Source: Baffinella frigidus
Taxonomy: Eukaryota; Cryptophyceae; Cryptomonadales; Baffinellaceae
Assembly (NCBI GenBank): GCA_026770585.1
Contig: MU646444.1
Location: 507,689-520,127 of the forward strand
DNA length: 12,439 nt
Reading direction: 5' to 3'
Below the pieces are notes generated by a model, which made no database searches, was not told the origin of the DNA, and was given only the letters and a program-made list of their open reading frames with translations. Positions 1 through 5,998 of the stretch are shown piece after piece. Positions within the stretch are counted from its first letter, which is position 1. Every line of letters starts with the position of its first letter. The position numbers were made by a program, and so were the translations under genes.

Positions 1-94
1 TTGGGGCTTGGGGCTTGTGGTTTGGGGTTTGGGGTTTGGGGTTTGGGGTTTGGGGTTTGGGGTTTGGGGTTTGGAGTTCAGGGTTTGGGGGTTA
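1..94 (+). repeat. Degenerate telomere-like repeat (TTTGGGG)n
   Basis: Runs of TTTGGGG with variants (GCTTGGGG, TTCAGGG). It reaches the window edge, so the array may be longer. Confidence 0.85.
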
Positions 95-164
95 GGGTGT
101 AGGATGTAAGGGTTCACCTGTCGGCCTCGCGAGTCTCCTCGGGCCAAGTGGTCCTCTTGCCTCC
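95..164 (+). repeat. 70-bp direct repeat, copy 1
   Basis: GGGTGTAGGATGTA, then CACCTGTCGGCCTCGCGAGT and a diverged tail ending TCTTGCCTCCATG. Copy 2 is at 355-424, 260 bases away. The pair brackets the (TTGAGGG)n array. Confidence 0.8.
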
Positions 165-197
165 ATGGTTCAGGGTTCAGGGTTCATGGTTCATGGT

Positions 198-250
<53 letters not shown>

Positions 251-302
251 GGTTCATGGTTTGGGGTTCCGGGTTCCGGGTTGAGGGTTGAGGTTTAAGG
301 GT

Positions 303-334
<32 letters not shown>

Positions 335-354
335 GGTTTGGAATTGAGGGTTGA
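165..354 (+). repeat. (TTGAGGG)n telomere-like array
   Basis: About twenty 7-bp units, mostly TTGAGGG with TTCAGGG, TTCATGG and TTCCGGG variants. The open frame with NPQPSTL repeats on the other strand is only this array translated. Confidence 0.85.
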
Positions 355-424
355 GGGTGTAGGATGTACGGGTTCACCTGTCGGCCTCGCGAGTCTCACG
401 CCACATGGCCTTCTTGCCTCTATG
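355..424 (+). repeat. 70-bp direct repeat, copy 2
   Basis: Nearly identical to 95-164 through CACCTGTCGGCCTCGCGAGT, then diverged. Confidence 0.8.
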
Positions 425-426
425 CT

Positions 427-462
427 CTTTCGCGCTTGCTTTCGCGCTTGCTTTCGCGCTTG
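427..462 (+). repeat. 12-bp tandem repeat, three units
   Basis: CTTTCGCGCTTG three times exactly; one more unit occurs alone near 744-755. Confidence 0.85.
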
Positions 463-549
463 GCGTTGAGCTTGCCTGGAGGTAATGGAACCGGAACCTG
501 CGTGCGGGGACAGTAGGGTTCGTCTCGAGTCACGCAGTCTGGTTTCCTG

Positions 550-741
550 TACAGTGGACCTACCCTAGCACATACCCGTCGGGGCCGGACTGATTGAGTA
601 TGTGTGGAGGGTAGGTATGCGTTATGGTGTCCACCCTTCAGGCATACTTCCTTGCAGGGAGAAATCGGGGGCCGGCCAAAGGAGTATGTGTTGAGGGTAA
701 GTATGTGTTACGGTAGCCTGTGTTAGGGTAGGTGGACTGTA
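550..741. repeat. Inverted-repeat element with internal direct repeats
   Basis: Ends: TACAGTGGACCTACCCTAGC (550-569) pairs with the arm at 720-741. Inside, AGTATGTGT-GAGGGTA-GTATG-GTTA occurs twice, at 597-629 and 682-714. Confidence 0.6.
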
Positions 742-824
742 TGCGCTTTCGCGCTTGTACTCCACCCTGGAAGCAACCCATAGGCAAATCTTAAGTCAAT
801 CTCCCACAGATGCACTCGGATTCC

Positions 825-952
825 GTATGGGAGTTGACCTAAGAAACCATCAGTTTGTATGGGAGTTGACCTAAGAAACTATCAATTTGTATGGGAGCTG
901 ACCTAAGAAACCATCAATTTGTATGGTAGTTGACCTAATAAACCATCAATTT
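825..952 (+). repeat. 32-bp minisatellite, four units
   Basis: Units begin at 825, 857, 889 and 921 with GTATGGGAGTTGACCTAAGA followed by AACCATCAATTT; a few substitutions between units. Head-to-tail without spacers, so not CRISPR. It contains AGTTGAC, a word that recurs across the window. Confidence 0.9.
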
Positions 953-1043
953 GCCCACGAGTTCACGAGTTGCCTCCAGGGTGGCGCCTGCAGGTTATGA
1001 ATCCTGAACCTGCGTGCGAGGTTGACCGAAATGTCGGTTAATC

Positions 1044-1063
1044 CTCTTCTTCTTCTTCTTCTT

Positions 1064-1094
<31 letters not shown>

Positions 1095-1163
1095 TTTATT
1101 ACTCTCGCTTCATGGCTTCGGGCTTCGGGCTTCGGTATTCGGTATTCGGTATTCGGCCTTCGG
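1044..1163 (+). repeat. (CTT)n microsatellite followed by a GGCTTC/GGTATTC array
   Basis: CTT/TTC units from 1044 to 1093, then six- and seven-base GGCTTC(G) and GGTATTC units from 1114 to 1163. Confidence 0.9.
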
Positions 1164-1180
1164 TCTTATACAGGTCCTAA

Positions 1181-1248
1181 AACAGGCCGTTGAGCCTCGA
1201 GTTGAGTGATACAAAAGTCTATGAGCCTGAAGAAACGGGCCCGCCTCA
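1181..1248. repeat. 68-bp direct repeat, copy 1
   Basis: AACAGGCCGTTGAGCCTCGA ... CCCGCCTCA. It matches 1418-1485 with two substitutions. A diverged relative (TGAGCCTTCTGGAAG and neighbours) lies near 6171-6225. No gene assigned. Confidence 0.85.
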
Positions 1249-1298
1249 GAGACAAGAGCTATAATGGCTCCAGCGTCAAAAGCAATTCTCGGTTAAAG

Positions 1299-1375
1299 CC
1301 TATTCTCACGTTGTCATGCTGGGTCCCGTGGTACCAATCCGTCAGCGTTCGAGCGAGAACGGGCGATTTGCGCCC
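1299..1375 (+). repeat. Introner-like repeated block, copy A
   Basis: TATTCTCACGTTGTCATGCT, then GTGGTACCAATCCGTCAGCG, matching the shared pattern GACTATTC-AAGTTGAC ... GGTACAAATCCGTCAACTTT. Placed between the two 68-bp repeats, outside any called gene. Confidence 0.6.
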
Positions 1376-1417
1376 GTTCGGTAGAGGCCGTTTGAGACTT
1401 CTCGCCTGAGAACCTAC

Positions 1418-1485
1418 AACAGGCCGTTGAGCCTCGATTTGAGTGATACAAAAGTCTATGAGCCTCAAGAAACGGGCCCGCCTCA
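1418..1485. repeat. 68-bp direct repeat, copy 2
   Basis: Same as 1181-1248 apart from two substitutions; 237 bases apart. Confidence 0.85.
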
Positions 1486-1565
1486 TGTCGGTTCATCAAA
1501 TGTCCTTGCACCAGCAATCCAACAAATAGTACCACGACACTGAATGTCAGGACAGCGTCCCATAC

Positions 1566-1787
1566 GACAGGGGTGTGGGGTGTAGGGTGTAGAGTGTAGA
1601 GTGTAGGGTTTAGGATGTAGAATTTACAGTGTAGGGTGTAGGGGTCATGGTTTTGGGTTTTGGGTTTTGGGTTTTGGGTTTTGGGTCTTGGGTTTTGTGC
1701 TTTGTGTTTTGTGTAGGGTTTAGGGTTTAGGGTGTGGGGTGAAGGGTTTGGGGTGAGCGGTTCAGAGTGTGGGGTTTGGGGAGGGAA
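1566..1787 (+). repeat. Degenerate telomere-like array (GGGTGTA, TTTTGGG, TTTAGGG units)
   Basis: Patches of different 7-bp G-rich units: TGTAGGG, then TTTTGGG, then TTTAGGG and TTTGGGG. Confidence 0.8.
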
Positions 1788-1817
1788 TCACGTTTTTGGG
1801 CAGCCGTGCACGTTGAT
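1788..1817 (-). pseudogene. Exon 4 tail copy C
   Basis: 30 bases with two changes from 2143-2172, encoding INVHGCPKT and TGA (Tyr to Cys). No 5' part of the exon. Confidence 0.65.
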
Positions 1818-1839
1818 CATACTAGCAAAACACATAATT

Positions 1840-2142
1840 TTTTAGGGTTGGGGTTTGGGGTTTAGGGTTTGGGGGGTCACGTTTTCGGGTAGCCGTGCAC
1901 GTTGATGAGGTTCTGAGTGTAGGGTGTAGGGTGTAGGGTGTAGGGTGGAGGGTGTAGAGTGTTGCTCTTGCAGTAGTGAGGGGCCAATGTTTCTCACTTA
2001 TGACAATTCTCACTTATGACCTGGTGTGGAGAAATGAGGGTTGAGGGCTGCGTGCTGAGGGTGTTGGGGGGAGGGGGAGGTTGTGCAGTGCGCAGTGTGC
2101 AGGGTGAAGAGTTCAGGGTGTAGGGTGTAGGGGTTGGGGGGG
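1840..2142 (+). repeat. Telomere-like arrays between the exon 4 tail copies
   Basis: TTTAGGG/TTTGGGG at 1843-1876 and TGTAGGG units at 1917-1960 and 2108-2142. Each exon 4 tail copy abuts one of these arrays at the stop codon. 1961-2107 is G-rich with no recognisable unit. Confidence 0.7.
1877..1910 (-). pseudogene. Exon 4 tail copy B
   Basis: 34 bases identical to 2143-2176, encoding LINVHGYPKT and TGA. The 5' part of exon 4 (KKFKGDFQRR) and its acceptor are absent. Telomere-like repeat follows the stop, as at the intact exon. Confidence 0.7.
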
Positions 2143-2212
2143 TCACGTTTTCGGGTAGCCGTGCACGTTGATGAGGTGCCACCGCCGCTGGAAATCTCCC
2201 TTGAACTTCTTC
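2143..2212 (-). CDS. ZNF511: Exon 4 (last) of the ZNF511-like gene (residues 173-195)
   Basis: Begins after CCATAAGCAG at 2213. Its first base completes Ser173, followed by KKFKGDFQRRWHLINVHGYP, KT and TGA (2145-2143). It supplies H185 and H190 of finger 3 and the family-like KFK and H-x-YP positions. The stop codon abuts a run of C (minus strand) and degenerate telomere-like repeat. I see no AATAAA nearby. The 3' half is repeated twice more downstream. Confidence 0.85.
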
Positions 2213-5195
2213 CTGCTTATGGTTTAGGGTTCAGGGTTTGGGGTTTTGGGTTTGGGGTTTGGGGTTTGGGGCTTAGGATTTAGGGTTCAAGGTTTTGGGT
2301 TTTGGAGTTCAGGGTTCATGGTTTATGGTTTATGGTTTATGGTTTATGGTTTATGGTTTATGGTTTATGGTTTAGGGTTTAGGGTTCAGGGTTTAGGGTT
2401 TAGGGTTCAGGATTTAGGGTCGGTACGAGCAGCTCTCGACGAGGCACAGGAACATGTCCTCCCTCTTCGCCATCTCCGCGAAGAAGGAGTCGTGCGCCTC
2501 CTGTTCAGGTTACGAGCCAACCGTCCAGGTTATGAGTGGGAATCTGCCTCACGTTAATTCTGAGATTCTTTCTCAGGAGACACGCCAAAAGTCAGGAATT
2601 AGAACTAATTTATATGCGCCAAAAGACGCGGTTTGGGCTTGCAGACGAGGCAGAGGAACATGTCCGCCCTCTTCGCCATTTCCGCGAAGAAGGAGTCGTG
2701 CGCCTCCTGTCCAGGTTACGAACCCCACCATCCAGGTTATGAGCCACGTGGGAATTTTTCGCGTCAGACCGGTCTCGTGTGAACTGACCGTTGCCGAATC
2801 GCGTGGTAAAAGTGTTTTAAATGCGCCAACCGGCGCGGTTTGGGCGTGCAAAGGTGGCCGATCGCGCCCTAAGTTGTGGCAGGAGGAACATGTCCTCTTG
2901 TTTCGCCATTTCCGCGAAGAAGGAGTCGTGAGCCTCCTGTCCAGGTTGCGAGCCCCATTCGTTGAGGTTGCTTGGCTTCAATTTTTCATTTTCCTCAAAA
3001 GGCAACTTCTCGCCGAGATTTCTCAAAAGATAACCAACAATTTCATTTAGTGGAGAGTCCTTGTCCAGGTTACGAGCCTACATGTTAGGTTACGAGCCCC
3101 AAATTGTAAACGAGGACGATTTTATACCAGAACCGTCAACTTTTGCCATTTCCCCATGATTTCCTGGTACACACCCGCGCGGTTTAGTCAACTTTCACGG
3201 GCCTCTCGTTCGAGAAAAGGCCTGGGCGTGCATGAGACGTTTTAGACCTACGGCATTGCCTAGGACCTCCTACCGTAGGCCGAGACTGTTTGGTCCTAGG
3301 ATCCCTCGGCCTACGGTAGGAGGTCCTAGGCAATGCCGTAGGCCTAACTACCCCATTTTCAGGCCGTTAGCCTATGAAGTTCCTTAAGGTTCTTCGAGCT
3401 CCCAACATAGGCAGACACCGGAACTTGTTCTGCAGAAAAGCCATGCTTCCTTTCGGATCACATTCAGGCCCCCCGGGGCGCTCGGAGCACACTCGAGAAT
3501 GCTAGAGGGGTCTATTTACATGTGGGGTTGTAAATAGTTGTACCAGGATAAGGTAAAGTAATCTCCTGACTGTGCAATTTGAGCAGAGTCACGTGACCAT
3601 TCAACGAAAGTTACTACACAAATGCCCACTTTTAAAAGCACATCGGTTTTAAATGAGCCCGTCTAGCGCTCTCGAGTGGGAGGCGGCAGGGGCGGAGGAC
3701 AAACCTTTTGTACCAGGAAGAGATATATACGTAGATATATAGTCCATACATGTATTGTTGAACCCTTCCCTGGTACCAGGAAACGCATGTACAATAGATG
3801 TATAGCCTGTACAAAACATGTATGGCCTTTCCTGGTACAACACGTTTGCTTCGCGCAGGGCCAGGGGCAGTTCGAGGAGGCGGCACGAGGAGAGCACGCG
3901 CCTTTTGTATCACCAAATGGATGTAAAATACATTTACGGCGTTGTATACGTACCTAAAAATAGATTTACGGGCTATGTAACTACGGGGGGTACGTATATA
4001 ATCCCGTACAATGTAGTTACGTCCATTGCGTGGTACAGCACGTTTGCTTGGCGCAGGGCCGGGGGCAGTTCGTGCCTGGACGTGGATTGGGAGGACGCCA
4101 TGAGGATAGCAGGTTGGCCCTTTTCCGCCCCAAAGCTGACGAATTGGTACCACGAAGCTAGCATGTCAACTTAAGCATAGTCTGCGAACCTGGACGTGCA
4201 TGCCGAGGAGGCGGCAGGAGGGGAGCACGCGCCGACACTCGGAGCAGATGTTCACCTGCGATCGAGACCGCCAGCAATGACGGGGAGACACACTATCGAA
4301 TTGTCTTCATCGAGGACTCACTGTGTGACTGGTGACGAAGAGCCCGGAGAGACGCGTGTTGTTTGTGTGTGGCATGTTGGATTCCGGTTGGTGTCCTTTG
4401 GCAATGATGTTGCAGCACGGATGCATCATGCTGATAGAATCTCTCAGCACGTACTTGATCTGAAAAGCTAACGCCAGCGAGGTACTTACAGCCTACGGAT
4501 TGCCTACGGTAGGAGCCCCCCTCCTACGACTTTTAAAGACCTTTTTGTTTTAAACGTCGTAGGAGGAGGGGGGGTTCCTACCGTAGGCTAAGGGGTCCAC
4601 TGGCATTATCTTGTGGCATTATACTGGTGCAAATCCTGCGCTGGATACACTAGCGTCTATTCCGTCTCACCAATTTGGTAGACCGGGCTCCTCCCCGATC
4701 CAAAGTTGACGGATCTGTACCGCACACCCAGGATGTCCGCACACCCATGCTGCCAACTTGCGAATAGTCTGTCAACCCGAGTGAGACAGAGCTAGGATTC
4801 AGGGGGCGGGGGCAAACGTGCGCGCAGGCGTAGTGCTCCTCGTACGCCGCAATCCCCGCCAGCTCCGCCTTGCACCCGTCCACACCGCACACGATGGTCT
4901 CCGCGAACACGACGGCCTCCTCGCTCGCGGCACCCTTCTTGTACAGCACCTCACGCGACGCGCTCCCCTCATCGAAGAAGCTATCCCAGGGCGGGAGCGC
5001 ACGCTTCCGCAGGGGGCGTAGGATCTCGCCGCCTGGCTCGGCCGCTGCCGCGTGGGCTTGCATCCCTGAAATGCCTTGGCAGGGGTCTGCAGCTGCGAAA
5101 GGATCGGAGAGCTGCCCCCAGCCGCTTCCGAACAGTAATCGCGGCCGATCCGCCCCTCCCGAAAAAAAATCCCGTTCGTTCGCAGGCGGGCCCAT
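2143..5195 (-). CDS. ZNF511: ZNF511-like C2H2 zinc-finger protein, four exons
   Basis: Join of 5195-4818, 4255-4190, 2500-2427 and 2212-2143 gives 588 nt, 195 codons plus TGA, with no frame break. Seen: three canonical C2H2 fingers. Finger 1 is C103/C108/H121/H126, finger 2 C130/C133/H146/H151, finger 3 C167/C172/H185/H190; each has 12 residues between the second Cys and first His and 4 between the His pair. Family knowledge, from memory: ZNF511 has an FF-acidic-acidic-G stretch before finger 1 (here DSFFDEG), a YExHY motif, HDSxF after finger 2, and CLVExC then xKFK in finger 3. All are present in order with matching spacing and without gaps across the junctions. Role: a nuclear or nucleic-acid-binding role is inferred from the fingers; the family's function is poorly known. 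Introns are 562, 1689 and 214 nt. The C-terminus stops two residues after the HGYP motif, shorter than I recall for animal members. Residues 1-44 are low-complexity, and Met45 (5063) is an alternative start. Confidence 0.85.
2213..2426 (-). other. Intron 3 of the ZNF511-like gene, made of degenerate telomere-like repeat
   Basis: 214 nt from GTACCG to AAGCAG. Almost the whole intron is CCCTAAA/CCCCAAA/ACCATAA repeat units in the sense orientation (TTTAGGG, TTTGGGG, GGTTTAT on the + strand). The acceptor AG lies just after ACCATA repeat sequence. Confidence 0.75.
2219..2420 (+). repeat. Telomere-like array with a homogeneous (GGTTTAT)n core
   Basis: TTTGGGG, TTTAGGG and TTCAGGG units surround about eight GGTTTAT units at 2318-2373. 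It forms intron 3 of the ZNF511-like gene on the other strand. Confidence 0.85.
2427..2500 (-). CDS. ZNF511: Exon 3 of the ZNF511-like gene (residues 149-172, first two bases of codon 173)
   Basis: A 74-nt exon after the acceptor GTAACCTGAACAG, encoding EAHDSFFAEMAKREDM then FLCLVESC plus the first two bases of Ser173. It supplies H151 of finger 2 and C167/C172 of finger 3. The donor is CTC|GTACCG (2426-2425). Of three tandem copies (starts 2936, 2706, 2500 on the minus strand) only this one keeps the CLVESC end and a donor in the right phase, so it is chosen as the functional exon. Without splicing the frame hits TAA within a few codons, inside telomere-like repeat. Confidence 0.85.
2644..2706 (-). 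pseudogene. Exon 3 copy (middle), broken
   Basis: After GTAACCTGGACAG the copy encodes EAHDSFFAEMAKRADMFL then CLVCKPK and soon a stop. The C-x4-C of finger 3 has become C-x2-C by divergence of the end, and no GT is in the phase used by exon 4. If retained it would end the protein early. About 206 bases upstream of the intact exon and 230 from the other copy; the flanking GCGCGGTTTGGGC stretch is also shared with the copy at 2882-2936. Confidence 0.7.
2882..2936 (-). pseudogene. Exon 3 copy (most upstream), broken
   Basis: After the acceptor CAACCTGGACAG the copy encodes EAHDSFFAEMAKQEDMFL, then diverges (LPQLRA) and loses the CLVESC end needed for finger 3. Differences from the intact exon are a mix of silent (GCG/GCT, AAG/AAA) and replacement (R to Q) changes. 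No suitable donor is seen. Probably a non-functional duplicate inside intron 2. Confidence 0.7.
3064..3100 (-). repeat. Partial copy of the exon 3 acceptor region without an exon
   Basis: On the minus strand GGCTCGTAACCT occurs twice here, the second followed by GGACA but not by the exon. The same doubled GGCTC-TAACCT motif precedes the exon copies starting at 2706 and 2500. It looks like a fourth, exon-less remnant of the tandem unit. Confidence 0.55.
3247..3342. repeat. Foldback hairpin with perfect 38-bp arms (CCTACGG type)
   Basis: 3247-3284 is the exact reverse complement of 3305-3342, with a 20-base loop. Arms begin CCTACGGCATTGCCTAGGAC. The right half plus flank is copied at 8590-8681. 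Confidence 0.9.
3678..3706 (-). pseudogene. Exon 2 copy C, more degraded fragment
   Basis: GGAGGCGGCAGGGGCGGAGG followed by ACAAACC and TTTTGTA matches copy B and its flank (GGAGGCGGCACGAGG...GCGCC then TTTTGTA) over about 34 bases. Exon 2 similarity is limited to the CTGCCGCCTCC core. Confidence 0.5.
3707..3840. repeat. Two adjacent small hairpins bounded by GTACCAGGAA
   Basis: GTACCAGGAA occurs inverted around 3709-3777, and again in an overlapping second unit at 3773-3838 ending TTTCCTGGTAC. AT-rich loops with ATGTA words. Confidence 0.55.
3873..3902 (-). pseudogene. Exon 2 copy B, fragment
   Basis: 30 bases close to 4204-4233 of exon 2, encoding RRVLSSCRLL. The copy lacks the N-terminal VNICSEC part and the MHVQ end with its donor. 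The adjoining intron sequence is also duplicated (3832-3872 resembles 4031-4074), so this is a segmental copy of the exon 2 neighbourhood. Confidence 0.65.
3907..4036. mobile_element. 130-bp foldback element (GTAYCAC...CAATGG ends)
   Basis: Arms 3907-3954 and 3990-4036 pair imperfectly over about 45 bases (AAATGGATGTAAAATACATT against the complement of the right arm). It lies between two duplicated exon 2 neighbourhoods. Confidence 0.7.
4076..4189 (-). mobile_element. Introner-like block, copy B, with 10-bp target duplication at the exon 2 donor
   Basis: CCTGGACGTG occurs at 4075-4084 and 4189-4198. The 104 bases between carry the shared block (minus strand: GACTATGCTTAAGTTGACAT, GGTACCAATTCGTCAGCTTT). 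On the minus strand the segment 4189-4076 starts GTTCGC and ends CACGTCCAG, so it has complete intron ends, with the AG coming from the duplicated target. It provides the exon 2 donor used by the ZNF511-like gene. Confidence 0.65.
4190..4255 (-). CDS. ZNF511: Exon 2 of the ZNF511-like gene (residues 127-148)
   Basis: A 66-nt exon, exactly 22 codons in phase 0. It begins after CGATCGCAG and encodes VNICSEC, RRVLPS, CRLLGMHVQ. It holds C130, C133 and H146 of finger 2; the last ligand, H151, comes from exon 3. The donor is CAG|GTTCGC at 4189-4188. Joining to exon 3 gives LLGMHVQ then EAHDSFF, which aligns to ZNF511 without a gap. The intron side of the donor lies inside a repeated, introner-like block flanked by a 10-bp direct repeat (see that entry). 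Confidence 0.85.
4458..4621. mobile_element. 164-bp CCTACGG foldback element, left copy
   Basis: Near-identical (about four differences) to 5999-6162. Inverted ends AGCTAACGCCAGCG; long internal arms CTACGGTAGGAG... and CTCCTACGAC.../GTCGTAGGAG. No coding capacity. In intron 1 of the ZNF511-like gene. Confidence 0.85.
4684..4770 (-). repeat. Introner-like repeated block, copy C
   Basis: Minus strand: GACTATTCGCAAGTTGGCAG ... GGTACAGATCCGTCAACTTT. It lies in intron 1 in sense orientation. An internal duplication of GGGTGTGCGG lengthens it. Confidence 0.65.
4818..5195 (-). CDS. ZNF511: Exon 1 of the ZNF511-like gene (residues 1-126)
   Basis: Carries the N-terminus and all of finger 1. A Gly/Ala/Pro-rich leader is followed by RPLRKRALPPWDSFFDEG (61-77), REVLYKK (81-87) and IVCGVDGC (101-108), ending YEEHYACAH (118-126). 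The exon ends with the second zinc-binding His codon (CAC), directly followed by a GT (4817-4816, GTTTGC). Reading on without splicing would give a Pro-rich tail that lacks the next finger, whereas splicing to 4255 gives the family spacing of finger 2. Start at 5195 is the first Met in frame; Met45 is possible. GC-rich, unlike the surrounding repeats. Confidence 0.85.
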
Positions 5196-5262
5196 CCGAG
5201 GGTTCGGGACTCGGGACGTTCTGCTCCGCCTCAGAGGCCTGTCCTCTCACCGCGACGCCGCC
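5196..5262. promoter_or_regulatory. Compact bidirectional promoter region
   Basis: Only 67 bases separate the divergent ATGs of the ZNF511-like gene (5195, minus) and the plastid-targeted gene (5263, plus). No TATA box is visible. If the zinc-finger protein starts at Met45 (5063) the shared region grows to about 200 bases and includes the A-rich run near 5161. Confidence 0.5.
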
Positions 5263-5566
5263 ATGCCTCGCGCATTGCTCTTCATCCCGTTCCTGCTGGC
5301 TCCCTTTTCCCTCGCGGCACCCCAAACGGCCTTCTCCGCCCCAGGCGCTGCCTTTCTGCGAGCAGGCCCAAGACTCACATTCGGAGCCGGGGAGTTCTGC
5401 TCCCCCGCACTGCGCCCAGCCGCTGGCCAAACGCACTACGGTGGCGTCGGGCTGACCGTGCGAGCGCGCTCGGCGCCCCACCGAGGAGCCGGCTCTGGAG
5501 GCAGAGGCGCGCTGGGATTACGGGCAGCTTTCGGAGATGATCCTCCGATCGTGCCCGCGTACTCCG
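5263..5566 (+). CDS. First exon of a plastid-targeted protein of unknown function
   Basis: ATG in a strong context (GCCGCCATGC). Seen: MPRALLFIPFLLAPFSLAAP is a classic signal peptide with Arg3 and a hydrophobic core at 4-19. It is followed by QTA|FSAPGAAFLRAGPRL, with Phe at the predicted +1 position and a Ser/Ala/Arg-rich, acid-poor stretch up to about residue 88. This is the bipartite signal plus transit peptide used for import into complex red plastids. The mature part would start near LGLRAAFGDDPP, followed by IVPAYS. Donor: CCG|GTAGGT at 5567-5568, phase 1; read through, the frame stops at 5605. A possible second exon lies at 5873 or 5911 to 5969 (after CAG, before CAG|GTGACC), open in the right phase, but unsupported by homology. 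Function not recognised. Upstream in-frame Met codons from 4870 are antisense to the zinc-finger exon and lack a signal peptide, so they are not used. Confidence 0.65.
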
Positions 5567-5998
5567 GTAGGTGCATAGGGATGATTTCGCAGGCGCTGCA
5601 TGGATGAAACTGCACGATTCGAACTGGTTCCTGGTCCGTGCACGTAGTGTGTTCTGACCGGCATGCTGACAAGCTCACCGGCGCTTGCAACCTCCGAGCC
5701 CTGGCTATGCCTCACTCGAGTTGGACCGACTATTCTCAATTTGACGATGCTGGGGTTGCGGTACAAACCCGTCAACTTTGCAGCGGAAAACAACCCGGGC
5801 GCGAGCCCAAACAGATTGAGACAGAGCTTGCGAGGATCCGCCATCTCCGCTGACTGCAACGCTGGTGGGCTCAGGAGGAGGAGGAAGGGTGGAGCCTGCC
5901 TCTCCCCAGGGGGTGCGACGGCTGTTTCGACCGCGGGGGCGGAATGGCGCGCAGGAAGAGCAGGGGCAGGTGACCGTCCTTCTTCTTCTCCTGTAGTC
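5567..5998 (+). other. Probable intron or 3' region of the plastid-targeted gene
   Basis: Starts with the GTAGGT donor and contains the repeated block in sense orientation (5728-5809). A GC-rich piece (5873-5969) could be an exon. It ends in a strong acceptor-like tract, TTCTTCTTCTCCTGTAG at 5997, next to the right 164-bp foldback copy. Confidence 0.35.
5728..5809 (+). repeat. Introner-like repeated block, copy D
   Basis: GACTATTCTCAATTTGACGA ... GGTACAAACCCGTCAACTTT. In sense orientation downstream of exon 1 of the plastid-targeted gene. The preceding CTCACTCGAGTTG resembles the lead-in of copy C. Confidence 0.65.

Larger units (their letters stand above)
2501..4189 (-). other. Intron 2 of the ZNF511-like gene, filled with exon copies and foldback elements
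   Basis: 1689 nt, GTTCGC...AACAG. Contents in transcription order: introner-like block (4085-4188), foldback 3907-4036, exon 2 copy B (3873-3902), two small hairpins sharing GTACCAGGAA (3707-3840), exon 2 copy C (3678-3706), a unique-looking stretch (3343-3650), a 38-bp-arm hairpin (3247-3342), intron-end motif copies (3064-3100), and exon 3 copies (2936 and 2706). 3343-3650 holds nothing I recognise. Confidence 0.7.
4256..4817 (-). other. Intron 1 of the ZNF511-like gene
   Basis: 562 nt, GTTTGC...ATCGCAG. Contains one copy of the repeated block (about 4684-4770, sense orientation) and the left 164-bp CCTACGG foldback (4458-4621). An open frame of 91 codons on the + strand (4196-4471) is antisense to exon 2 and intron 1 and is not called. 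Confidence 0.7.

Noticed and set aside
177-377. Open frame with NPQPSTL repeats, minus strand
   Set aside because: It is the (TTGAGGG)n array read in one frame; similar frames occur in every telomere-like array here (for example 1822-2182 and 2246-2420).
825-952. CRISPR-like array
   Set aside because: The 32-bp units are head to tail without spacers, in eukaryotic DNA.
1-2420. True chromosome end
   Set aside because: Arrays are degenerate, mixed and interrupted by exon copies and unique sequence, and the window continues for 10 kb with opposite-strand arrays; interstitial repeat fits better.
2644-2936. Exon 3 copies as functional alternative exons
   Set aside because: Both lose the second Cys of finger 3 in its proper spacing and lack a donor in the phase of exon 4, so they are called broken; transcript data could change this.
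2454-3050. 198-codon open frame on the + strand across the tandem unit
   Set aside because: It is antisense to the exon 3 copies. The minus-strand reading matches a known family with splice sites, and the repeated EEHV...REEGVV peptides follow from the duplication.
4196-4471. 91-codon open frame on the + strand
   Set aside because: Antisense to exon 2 and intron 1, and its stop lies in a foldback element; no family recognised.
4870-5262. Upstream in-frame start for the + strand plastid protein
   Set aside because: This part is antisense to exon 1 of the zinc-finger gene. A signal peptide must be N-terminal, and the ATG at 5263 has the better context.
4981-5481. 166-codon open frame, minus strand, GC-rich island
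   Set aside because: High GC leaves several frames open. It overlaps both first exons in other frames and has no recognised motif.
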